Shown in pieces: positions 56,645 through 64,000 of a stretch of DNA of 64,000 bases. Numbering within the stretch: position 1 is the first letter of the stretch; every line of letters begins with the position of its first letter. Below the pieces are notes generated by a model. The model searched no databases and was not told the origin of the DNA. It was given only the letters and a program-made list of their open reading frames with translations. The stretch covers positions 3,051,001 through 3,115,000 of the forward strand of contig NZ_CP154630.1 of assembly GCF_039555535.1 (NCBI RefSeq), given 5' to 3'. Source of the stretch: Stenotrophomonas maltophilia. GTDB lineage: Bacteria; Pseudomonadota; Gammaproteobacteria; Xanthomonadales; Xanthomonadaceae. Made by a program: the position numbers and the translations under genes.

Positions 56645-57991
56645 ATGCGCACCTCGCTCAAGCTCGCCATTGCCTTGGCCGCCTCGCTGGCCGCCGCCTA
56701 CGGCATCGCCCGCACCACGCCCTACTGGTTTGCGCCGCGGCAGACGGCGCAGGTCGATATCCACGACCCGACGCTGATCGCGCAGGGCCAGTACCTGTCG
56801 CGCGCCGCCGATTGCGCGGCCTGCCATACCGCACCGGGCGGCAAGCCGTTCGCCGGTGGCCTCGGCATGCAGACGCCGATGGGCACGATCTACTCGACCA
56901 ACATCACGCCCGATCCGCAGACCGGCATCGGTGCCTACGATTACGCCGACTTCGAACGCGCGGTGCGCCGTGGCATCCGCCACGATGGCCAGCCGTTGTA
57001 TCCAGCCATGCCGTACGCCTCGTATGTGATCGCCAGCGATGCCGAGGTCAAGGCGCTGTACGCCTACTTCATGGGCTCGGTGCAGCCGGTGAAACAGGAC
57101 AACGCCGACAGCACCATCCCTTGGCCGGCCAACATGCGCTGGCCATTGGCCTGGTGGCAGCTGCTGTTCGCGCGCCCACGCAGCTTCAGCCCGGATCCGA
57201 AGCTGGATGCCGGCCAGCAGCGCGGCGCTGAACTGGTTGAAGGCCTGGCCCATTGCGGTGCCTGCCATACGCCACGCGGCCTGGCCTTCCAGGAAAAGGC
57301 CATGGCCGACGATGGCAGCCGCCAGTTCCTGTCCGGCTCGGTGCTGGAAGGCTGGTATGCGAAGAACCTGCGCAATGAATCGACCGGCCTGGCCAGCTGG
57401 AACGAAGGCGAGATCGTCGACTTCCTGCGCACCGGCCGCACCGATCGTTCGGCGGCTTTCGGCGGCATGGCCGATGTGGTGGAGCACAGCACGCAGTACC
57501 TGTCCGACGCTGACCTGCTGGCGATGGCACGCTACCTCAAGCAGCTGCCCGCCCGCGAAGGGCGTAGCGCGCAGTGGTCGCCCGGCACCGATACGACCAC
57601 CGCCGCACTGCGCAGCGGCGACTACCGCGTGGCCGGTTCGCTCGCCTACGCCGAGCACTGCCAGGCCTGCCATCGCGCCGACGGCCGCGGCATGCCGCGC
57701 GTCTATCCAGCCCTGGCCGGCAACTCGATCGTGTTCGCTGACGATCCCAGTTCGCTGGTGCAGGTGACCCTGATCGGCGGCCGCACGCCGCATACGCCGC
57801 ATGACCGCATGGCCTTCACCATGCCCGGCTTCGAGCAGCTGCCGAACGCGCAGCTGGCACAGATCCTGACCTTCATCCGCAGCAGCTGGGGCAACCAGGC
57901 CGGCGCGGTGAGCGAGGTCGACGTGGCGCGGATGCGCCGGGTGGTGCGCGACAAGCCGGTGCACTACGTTCCGCAGGAGGCCGCACGATGA
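56645..57991 (+). CDS. Triheme c-type cytochrome
   Basis: 448 residues from the ATG at 56645. One N-terminal membrane segment/signal (about 5-22). Three haem c sites: C57-A-A-C60-H61, C204-G-A-C207-H208, C339-Q-A-C342-H343. The layout matches the cytochrome subunits of alcohol/gluconate dehydrogenases of acetic acid bacteria, but no dehydrogenase subunit is here. It overlaps the next gene by four bases (ATGA), so it probably exchanges electrons with that diheme partner. Confidence 0.9.
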   Translation: MRTSLKLAIALAASLAAAYGIARTTPYWFAPRQTAQVDIHDPTLIAQGQYLSRAADCAACHTAPGGKPFAGGLGMQTPMGTIYSTNITPDPQTGIGAYDYADFERAVRRGIRHDGQPLYPAMPYASYVIASDAEVKALYAYFMGSVQPVKQDNADSTIPWPANMRWPLAWWQLLFARPRSFSPDPKLDAGQQRGAELVEGLAHCGACHTPRGLAFQEKAMADDGSRQFLSGSVLEGWYAKNLRNESTGLASWNEGEIVDFLRTGRTDRSAAFGGMADVVEHSTQYLSDADLLAMARYLKQLPAREGRSAQWSPGTDTTTAALRSGDYRVAGSLAYAEHCQACHRADGRGMPRVYPALAGNSIVFADDPSSLVQVTLIGGRTPHTPHDRMAFTMPGFEQLPNAQLAQILTFIRSSWGNQAGAVSEVDVARMRRVVRDKPVHYVPQEAAR

Positions 57992-58914
57992 AGCGTTCGC
58001 GCAGACGTTCCCGCCTGCTGATCGGCAGCGCGATCACCCTGGTGCTGCTGGCCGCTGCTGGCACCCTTGCCTATCGCCACCTGTACCCGGACCTGGATGC
58101 CGCCGTGGCCAGCACGATCGATATCCTCGACGCGCAGGGCAAGGTGGTCGGCCACTACCACGCGCCCAGCGCCGAAGAGATCGCCGGGCTGGGCAATGCC
58201 GAATCGGTGATGCTCGGTCGCCGCCTCCTCAACGAAACCGCGCGGCTGCTGCCGGACAACGTCGGCAACGATCTGAACTGCAATTCGTGCCACATGGCCG
58301 AAGGCAAGCGACCGTTCGGCAACCACTACTTCAACACCGGCGGTGGTGCCTATCCGCGTTACATGCCTCGCCCGGGCAAGGTGATCGGGCTGGCCGAGCG
58401 CATCAATGGCTGCCTGCAGCGTTCGATGAACGGCAAGCCGCTGCCGAAGGACGCGCCGCAGATGCGCGCGATGCTCGACTACATGGCGTGGCTGAGCAGT
58501 CCTGTACCAGACGGTGCAAAGGTCGCCGCGCCAAGCGAAGGACCGATCGACAGCACGCTGACCCCGGACCCGAACCGTGGCCAGGCGCTGTACGCCGTGC
58601 AGTGCGCGGCGTGTCATGGCGACAACGGCGAAGGCCGGCGCGACGCCAGCGGTGACACCGCCTTCCCGCCGCTGTGGGGCGACCACAGCTTCAACATCGG
58701 CGCCGGCATGGCGCGCCTCTACAAGGCCGCCGGTTTCGTCAAGCACAACATGCCACCGGCAGTGACCCGCGAGCCCCCGCTCGGGCAGCAGGTGATGCCC
58801 GACCAGGATGCGGTGGACATCGCCAGCTACTTCATCAACCAGCCGCGTCCGGACTTCGCCAACAAGGCCAAGGACTGGCCGCGCGACCCGAAACCCAAGG
58901 ACGCGCGGTACTGA
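57988..58914 (+). CDS. TsdA-like diheme cytochrome c (thiosulfate dehydrogenase type)
   Basis: 308 residues with an uncleaved N-terminal anchor (LLIGSAITLVLLAAAGTLA). Haem 1 is at C98-N-S-C101-H102, and RINGCLQRSMNG places C142 40 residues later, as the unusual Cys axial ligand in TsdA. Haem 2 is at C206-A-A-C209-H210 with M255 (KHNMP) as likely ligand. TsdA oxidises thiosulfate to tetrathionate, or reduces it in some species. The similarity is in spacing and motifs; activity is inferred. Confidence 0.82.
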   Translation: MKRSRRRSRLLIGSAITLVLLAAAGTLAYRHLYPDLDAAVASTIDILDAQGKVVGHYHAPSAEEIAGLGNAESVMLGRRLLNETARLLPDNVGNDLNCNSCHMAEGKRPFGNHYFNTGGGAYPRYMPRPGKVIGLAERINGCLQRSMNGKPLPKDAPQMRAMLDYMAWLSSPVPDGAKVAAPSEGPIDSTLTPDPNRGQALYAVQCAACHGDNGEGRRDASGDTAFPPLWGDHSFNIGAGMARLYKAAGFVKHNMPPAVTREPPLGQQVMPDQDAVDIASYFINQPRPDFANKAKDWPRDPKPKDARY

Positions 58915-58926
58915 GCACGCCGCGGG

Positions 58927-60456
58927 TCAGCGCTTGACCAGCTCGACCCGGCGGTTGCGCGCCTTGCCGTCCTCGCTGCCGTTGTCGGCCAACGGTTTGT
59001 CGGCGCCGAATCCGGCTGCCTGCAGGCGGTCGGGCGCGATGCCCTGGGCGGTGAGCGCGGCCACCACCGACGTCGCACGGTCCTGCGACAGGGTGCGGTT
59101 GTGTGCTGCGGCACCGCTGTTGTCGGTGTGGCCTTCAATCGAGAGCTTCAACGAAGGATCGCCACGCAGAAGGTCCAGCACCTGCGCCAGCTGCGGTTCG
59201 GAGGTTGGCAGGATCTGTGCCTTGTCAGTGGCAAAGTTGACCTGGATCGCCACCCGGCCATCACTGTCGAGCTTCTTCTTCAGCGCATCGGCCGGCAGCA
59301 GCGCCGCTGTCTGGGCGAATCCCTTGCGCTCGGCAACCACCCAGCCGGCACTGAGGTATTCCAGCCGCGCGTGCACCCACACCTGGCGGCCGTCGGCCAG
59401 GTCCACGCGGTAGACCACGCTGTCGTAGTTGTTCCAGTTGTAGCTTGCGGATTCGCTGTAGGCCGACTGCACCTGCTTCGAAACGCCCTCGGCGGCCTCG
59501 AGCGGAATACGGCCCTCGAACACCTTGGTGCCCTTTGCCTGCTCCATCATCGCTTCGAGGTTGCGGCGTACTTCATGCATCGAGTACTCACGCTCGCCCT
59601 TGTCGAAGTCGGCAGCGAAGATGCGGCCCTCGACCTGCTCGAAATGATCGCCGGTCCAGAACGGGAAGGCATCGAAGTCACGCTGTTTGGCCTTGTTGCG
59701 GTCGCGATAGCCGGCGGGCAGCGACAGGTGCGGGAAGGTCTCCAGCCACTGTGCGGTGGCCTTGAATGGCACTTCATCCACCACCACCAGGCCGGCGCCG
59801 TTGCTGTCCACTTCCAGCTGCACCCAGACGTTGCGGTTAGCCTGGCGCAGTACGTAGACCGTGGTCGGCGCATCCTGTTCACCGTTCACCGCATCGATGA
59901 ATCCGCCACCGATCTCGCCTTCCAGCTGCGGGCCGTAGTAGATGTCGCGCAGCAGCGTGCCTTCGAATACCTTGCGGCCACCGGCGGCGGTGATCACGCC
60001 ATCGAAATTGCGCTGCACTTCAAGTGCAGAGAACGTTTTGTCGGGAGCGCCCTGGGAGTCTGCAACGATGCGTGCCGACCAGCTCGGCCCCTCCACCCAG
60101 TGCACGCCGTCGCCCATGCGGAACGGGAAGCGTGCCCAGGCGCGTGGGTGCGGGGCGTTCTGTGGCGCGTAGCCCTGCGGCAGGCTGAAGAACGGCAGCT
60201 CGCCCAGCACGGCGTCACTCAATGGCACGCTGGCGATATCGAACGGCACCTGCGGTACTGGTTTGCCATCGCGATCGGTCAGGCCCGCGCCCTCGGCAGG
60301 TGCCGAAGATCCCGCTGGCGTGACGGCCGGCACCGCGGTCTCGCCCGCCGTCGGTGGCGCCGCCCGCGCCACCTGTTCGTCTGGCGGCGTGCGGTTGCAC
60401 CCCGCCAGCAGCACCAGGGCCGCACCCCTCAGCCAGATCTTCGATCGCATCTGCAT
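58927..60456 (-). CDS. OmpA-family lipoprotein with a duplicated N-terminal module
   Basis: 509 residues. Lipobox LAGC (Cys 20). Two tandem modules of about 140 residues: module 1 about 87-230 (FFSLPQGY, FPFRMGDG, EVQRNFDG, KVFEGTL, VWVQLE) and module 2 about 242-378 (HLSLPAGY, FPFWTGDH, EVRRNLEA, KVFEGRI, VWVHAR). The OmpA peptidoglycan-binding domain is 402-509 (IEGHTDNSGAAAHNRTLSQDRA). The ATG at 60456 is chosen from the GAGGTGG ribosome site. Anchors outer membrane to wall; the module function is unknown. Confidence 0.85.
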   Translation of the reverse strand: MQMRSKIWLRGAALVLLAGCNRTPPDEQVARAAPPTAGETAVPAVTPAGSSAPAEGAGLTDRDGKPVPQVPFDIASVPLSDAVLGELPFFSLPQGYAPQNAPHPRAWARFPFRMGDGVHWVEGPSWSARIVADSQGAPDKTFSALEVQRNFDGVITAAGGRKVFEGTLLRDIYYGPQLEGEIGGGFIDAVNGEQDAPTTVYVLRQANRNVWVQLEVDSNGAGLVVVDEVPFKATAQWLETFPHLSLPAGYRDRNKAKQRDFDAFPFWTGDHFEQVEGRIFAADFDKGEREYSMHEVRRNLEAMMEQAKGTKVFEGRIPLEAAEGVSKQVQSAYSESASYNWNNYDSVVYRVDLADGRQVWVHARLEYLSAGWVVAERKGFAQTAALLPADALKKKLDSDGRVAIQVNFATDKAQILPTSEPQLAQVLDLLRGDPSLKLSIEGHTDNSGAAAHNRTLSQDRATSVVAALTAQGIAPDRLQAAGFGADKPLADNGSEDGKARNRRVELVKR

Positions 60457-60606
60457 CGCCACCACCTCAGGTCCATTGAAGCGCCGAGCATACCCGAAGG
60501 TCGTGACCGGCCCCACAGTGCCATCGTAGTTGCGCGGCCACGTCATGCCGATGTCATTGGCGCTGCCGACACTCCGGGGCTTCCCTCTGCTGAAGGTCCG
60601 GTTTCG

Positions 60607-62985
60607 ATGCGAACGATTGCGCGCTTTCCCCGTGTTTCGCTGCTTGCCCTGCTGATCGCCCCTGCACTGGACGCCCTGGCCGAAGCACCGCAGGGCGACG
60701 CGGCCGAGGCGCGCAGCACGGATGCCCGTACCCTGGACCAGGTGCAGGTGATCGGCCAGGCCACCAGCTACGCCAAGACCTCGGTACGCGCGGAAACGCT
60801 GAACCGGCAGACGGTGATGAGCAGCGTCAACGATGCGCTCAACGAAGTACCCGGCGTGGTGGTCAGCGAGGCCGATGCCACCGGCTCGTCGGTGTGGGGC
60901 ACGCAGATCAGCATGCGTGGCTTCGTCACCAACCGCGATACGCAGCAGATCGGCACCACCATCGACGGCCTGCCCAACGGCGGTTCGGGCTACGGCGGCG
61001 GCTCGCTGGCCAACCGCTACATCGACACCCTCGACCTGGAGACGGTGGAAGTCAGCCAGGGCACCGCCGACATCTCCTCACGCTCGAACGAGGCGCTGGG
61101 CGGCACGCTCAACTTCCTCACCAGCGACCCGCTGCAGGACAGCCGCCTGCGCTTCGTGGTCGGCGCCGGTGACAACGATGCGCGCAAGTACTACGTGCGC
61201 TACGACACCGGCCTGCTCGGCGGCCACAGCCGCGCCTGGGTCAGCGCCTCCTCGTCGAAGGTGCACGACTGGATCGACGGCACCGGGCACGCCAGCAACG
61301 ACCACATCGCCGGCAAGTTCATCACCGAACTGGACCGTTGGACGCTGACCGGCTACCTGTCCTACAACGATGCCGACGAACCGGAGTACACCAGCGTTTC
61401 GCCGAAGGGCTTCGCCACCAACCCGGAGCGCGACAACCTGGTCGGCACCCTCACCGGCATCCCGTACCTGGACCAGAACTACCGCTCCGGTTCGCGTGCG
61501 CTGCGCGAGAACACCTTCGGCTACCTGCGCGCGGCGTTCGATGGCGGCAATGGATTCAAGGCCTCGATGGCCGCCTACGGGCACCGGATGCAGGGCCGTG
61601 GCGACTGGCTGCCACCTTACCTGGCACAGGTCAGCGATGACGGTGCCGGCCGCCCCGAATCGGAGTACATCGGTGGAAAGACCGTGTACGGCGGCAGCAA
61701 CCGTGGCCAGATCTTCTTCGTCAATCCCGACGGCAGCGCCGCACAGCGCCTGGCCAGCTGCACCCCACGGCTGGGCTTCAGCGCCGAATATGATCCGAAC
61801 TGCTACGCCGGCAACGTGCTGGGCGCGCAGTCGTATCGCCATACCCACTACGACAACGACCGCATGGGCGTGACCGCCGACGTCGAGTGGCGACAGACCT
61901 TCGGCGCGGTCGACAACACGATCCGTGGCGGCCTGTGGGTGGAGAAGCTGGACCGTTCGGCGCGCCGCGACTGGCATCGCCTTCTCAATGTCGGCCAGAG
62001 CATCGACTTCGACCACCAGCCGTACTGGGTGCAGTTCGAAGACAAGTACAAGGTTGACGAGCAGATGTACTACATCGAGGACGTGGCCCGCTTCGGTCCG
62101 TTCAGCGCGCGCCTGGGCGTGAAGCAGTTCTTCGTCGACCAGTCGCGCCGACGCGTGATCGGTGCCAGCGAGCACGTCACCTCCGATTCCAAGTCCGATC
62201 CGCTGCTCTCCACCGGCTTCACCTGGGCGCCGGGCGTGGAAGGCATGGAGCTGTTCGCCGGCTTCTCGCAGAACTTCGCCGCGATTCCGTCCGGCGTGCT
62301 TGGCGAGACCGACCCGCAGCGCTTCCGCAACGTCGAGCCCGAAACCGCCGACAACATCGAAGTAGGCATGCGCATCAGCCGCTGGCCGCTGACCGCCTCG
62401 GTCACGCTGTACAACATCAAGTTCGACAACCGCATCGTCTACCTGCCAGCAGGCTTCGTCAGCGGCATCGACTACCTGGGCGAGACCGACGGCGTCTATG
62501 AGAACTTCGGTGGCGTGGAAAGCAACGGCCTGGAAGCGGCGTTCGGCTATGGTTGGGACAATGGCTGGCGGATCAACGCGGCCTACACCTACAACCGCTC
62601 CAAATACCTGGGCAGTGGCAATGCCGCCCGCGATACCCAGCTGGGCATCGTCGACGGCGCCAAGGTGATCGGCCAGCCGGAGAACACCCTGGTGCTGTCG
62701 GCCGACTGGCAGGGCGCCAACTGGAACGTCGGCCTCTCCGGCCGCTACCTGGGCACGCGCTACCTCGATGCCGCCAACGTCAACAAGCTGCCGTCGGCCA
62801 CGGTGTTCAACGCCAACATCGGCTTCGACCTGCAGGGCCTGTCGCCGCGCCTGAAGGGCATGGGTGCCAACCTGGTGGTGAGCAACCTCACCGATAAGCG
62901 GTATCTTGCAGGGGTGGACGGCCGCGACAACGCCTTCATCGGCGCTCCGCGCACCGTCGGCATCTCCTTCCGCGTGGACCTGTGA
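60607..62985 (+). CDS. TonB-dependent receptor
   Basis: 792 residues from the ATG at 60607. Signal peptide (about 1-26, LLALLIAPALDALAEA), TonB-box region near TLDQVQVIGQ, plug domain with LNEVPGVVVSEA, ISMRGF and VEVSQGTADISS, and a barrel ending in RVDL. The open frame reaches far upstream across the OmpA gene but is not coding there. Its stop overlaps the phospholipase start by GTGA, so it may import a product of that enzyme or of phospholipid breakdown. Ligand unknown. Confidence 0.88.
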   Translation: MRTIARFPRVSLLALLIAPALDALAEAPQGDAAEARSTDARTLDQVQVIGQATSYAKTSVRAETLNRQTVMSSVNDALNEVPGVVVSEADATGSSVWGTQISMRGFVTNRDTQQIGTTIDGLPNGGSGYGGGSLANRYIDTLDLETVEVSQGTADISSRSNEALGGTLNFLTSDPLQDSRLRFVVGAGDNDARKYYVRYDTGLLGGHSRAWVSASSSKVHDWIDGTGHASNDHIAGKFITELDRWTLTGYLSYNDADEPEYTSVSPKGFATNPERDNLVGTLTGIPYLDQNYRSGSRALRENTFGYLRAAFDGGNGFKASMAAYGHRMQGRGDWLPPYLAQVSDDGAGRPESEYIGGKTVYGGSNRGQIFFVNPDGSAAQRLASCTPRLGFSAEYDPNCYAGNVLGAQSYRHTHYDNDRMGVTADVEWRQTFGAVDNTIRGGLWVEKLDRSARRDWHRLLNVGQSIDFDHQPYWVQFEDKYKVDEQMYYIEDVARFGPFSARLGVKQFFVDQSRRRVIGASEHVTSDSKSDPLLSTGFTWAPGVEGMELFAGFSQNFAAIPSGVLGETDPQRFRNVEPETADNIEVGMRISRWPLTASVTLYNIKFDNRIVYLPAGFVSGIDYLGETDGVYENFGGVESNGLEAAFGYGWDNGWRINAAYTYNRSKYLGSGNAARDTQLGIVDGAKVIGQPENTLVLSADWQGANWNVGLSGRYLGTRYLDAANVNKLPSATVFNANIGFDLQGLSPRLKGMGANLVVSNLTDKRYLAGVDGRDNAFIGAPRTVGISFRVDL

Positions 62986-64000
62986 GTGAGCCCGTGACCG
63001 ATATCGGCCGACGCCGGTTGTTGCAGGCCGGCGTTGCCGCCGGCCTTTCTCCGCTGCTGCCCAGCATCGCCCGGGCCGCAGCGATCGCCCCTGCCGCGCA
63101 GACGCGCAGCCTGGAAGACCTGCAGCACATCGTGGTGTTCATGCAGGAGAACCGTTCGTTCGACCACTACTTCGGCACGCTGCCAGGCGTACGTGGCTTC
63201 GGTGATCGGTTCGTCGCCCCGGCCGCCGCGCTGCAAGCAGGTGGCCGCACCCGCAGCCTGTGGCTGCAGCCCGATGCCAGCGGCGAGCGAGCGATCGCGC
63301 CGTTCCCGCTGGATACCGCCGCGCACTTCGGCTACATGCGCGTGGAAGGCACGCCGCATACCTGGCCCGATGCGCAGCGCGCCTGGGACCACGGCCGCAT
63401 GGGGCAATGGCCGAAGGCCAAGCAGAACCACTCGATGGGCTACTTCCAGCGCAGCGACCTGCCGTTCCAGTTCGCGCTGGCCGATGCCTTCACGATCTGC
63501 GATGCGTACCACTGCGCCATGCAGGCCGGCACCAACCCGAACCGGGTGTTCCTGTGGACCGGCCACAACGATGCAGAGGCCCGTGCCGGTGGCCCGGTGA
63601 TCGCCAACTCGCATGACAACTTCCCCGAACACGGCGGGCATCCGGCGTCGTACCGCTGGACCAGCTATGTCGAGCGCCTGCAGAACGCCGGCGTGTCCTG
63701 GCAGATCTACCAGGACATGGCCGACAACTTCACCGACAACCCGCTGGCCGGCTTCGAGGCGTTCCGTCGTGCCTACAGCGCGGCACCCGGGCATGATCCG
63801 CAGCTGCGCGCACGCGCTGTCAGCACCCGTGGCCTGCCACAGCTGCGCCAGGACGTACTCGACGGGCGCCTGCCGCAGGTCAGCTTCATCATCGCCGATG
63901 CCGCCGGCAGCGAACATCCCGGTCCGTCCAGCCCGGCCCAGGGCGCGGCTTATACGGCGCGCGTGCTGGATGCGCTGACCGCCGATCCGGAAGTGTGGAG
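62982..64000 (+). CDS. plcN: Phosphocholine-type phospholipase C, 3' end outside window
   Basis: 339 codons are present. The GTG at 62982 overlaps the receptor stop; a second GTG at 62994 is possible. Twin-arginine signal (GRRRLLQAGVAAG, R10-R12). Catalytic-domain hallmarks follow: QHIVVFMQENRSFDHYFGTL, HTWPDAQRAWDHG, NHSMGYF and CAMQAGTNPNRVFLWTG. Belongs to the PlcH/PlcN group of secreted phosphoesterases that release phosphocholine from phosphatidylcholine or sphingomyelin. The sub-type and C-terminal domains lie beyond the window. Confidence 0.92.
   Translation, partial: MSEPVTDIGRRRLLQAGVAAGLSPLLPSIARAAAIAPAAQTRSLEDLQHIVVFMQENRSFDHYFGTLPGVRGFGDRFVAPAAALQAGGRTRSLWLQPDASGERAIAPFPLDTAAHFGYMRVEGTPHTWPDAQRAWDHGRMGQWPKAKQNHSMGYFQRSDLPFQFALADAFTICDAYHCAMQAGTNPNRVFLWTGHNDAEARAGGPVIANSHDNFPEHGGHPASYRWTSYVERLQNAGVSWQIYQDMADNFTDNPLAGFEAFRRAYSAAPGHDPQLRARAVSTRGLPQLRQDVLDGRLPQVSFIIADAAGSEHPGPSSPAQGAAYTARVLDALTADPEVW

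Noticed and set aside
59101..60606. Upstream extension of the TonB receptor frame across the OmpA gene
   Set aside because: It is in frame by chance. The extension has no domain, and the ATG at 60607 starts a proper signal peptide.

Overview
The window reads as core chromosome of a high-GC gammaproteobacterium of the Xanthomonadaceae, most likely Stenotrophomonas (S. maltophilia group). The protein sequences, the synteny (pcnB-folK-panBC-panD; dapA next to a BamC-like lipoprotein and gcvR-bcp; sdhCDAB-sdhE-ygfX) and the many GTAG-headed palindromes typical of S. maltophilia all point that way. I see no prophage, insertion sequence, transposase, integrase or CRISPR array. The striking non-coding content is several families of intergenic palindromes.

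Layout. 1-5147: end of a psiF-type gene, an MBL-fold hydrolase, then a minus-strand group rsmD, coaD, lipoprotein, YfhL-type ferredoxin, ggt. 5148-5902: gene-free and full of palindromic repeats. 5903-11684: htpG, a tiny flagellar-rod-like protein, ftsY, mutY, yggX, lipoprotein. 11915-18309 (minus strand): lolD and its permease, ygfX, sdhE, sdhB, sdhA, sdhD, sdhC and an SdhAF4-like (DUF1674) small protein, so two succinate dehydrogenase assembly factors bracket the four structural genes. 18349-26796: ygfZ, an orphan UgpC/MalK-type ATPase, then the Entner-Doudoroff set zwf-glk-pgl-edd, a cruciform repeat, and eda. 27088-33424: GacA-like regulator, PAP2 phosphatase, ispG, a RegB/RegA-type redox two-component pair, pgi. 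33421-38133: pantothenate and folate genes (panD, panC, panB, folK), pcnB and tRNA-Glu(CTC). 38681-48066: sugar MFS porter, fdxA, BamC-like lipoprotein, dapA, gcvR, PrxQ-type bcp, phoH, thiD and a hydrolase whose stop codon lies inside the first of three tRNA-Arg(ACG) genes. 48430-49005: a second repeat-rich gene-free stretch. 49006-64000: LysR/pirin pair, siderophore TonB receptor, two more alpha/beta hydrolases, an MFS exporter, a c-type cytochrome pair (triheme plus TsdA-like) behind a perfect FNR-type box, an OmpA lipoprotein with an internal duplication, a TonB receptor, and a phosphocholine-type phospholipase C cut by the window end.

How the genes work together. Glucose enters central metabolism here: a sugar porter, glucokinase, Pgi, Zwf, Pgl, Edd and Eda form a full Entner-Doudoroff route, and Sdh carries electrons on to the quinone pool. 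RegBA-like and FNR-like signals suggest redox control of respiration. The TonB receptor and phospholipase C overlap by four bases and are probably one phosphate- or choline-scavenging unit.

The most unusual thing I found is a family of intergenic elements (copies at about 5485, 25962, 26929, 38243, 38453, 48511 and 48804). A conserved core of about 50 nt, able to form two hairpins, is enclosed by arms of 25-27 bp. The arms differ in sequence between copies, yet in six of the seven they are perfectly or nearly perfectly self-complementary. Boundary motifs are shared, and two copies carry a long shared insert. This pattern suggests selection on structure, or a replicating element that copies its arm as a fold-back.
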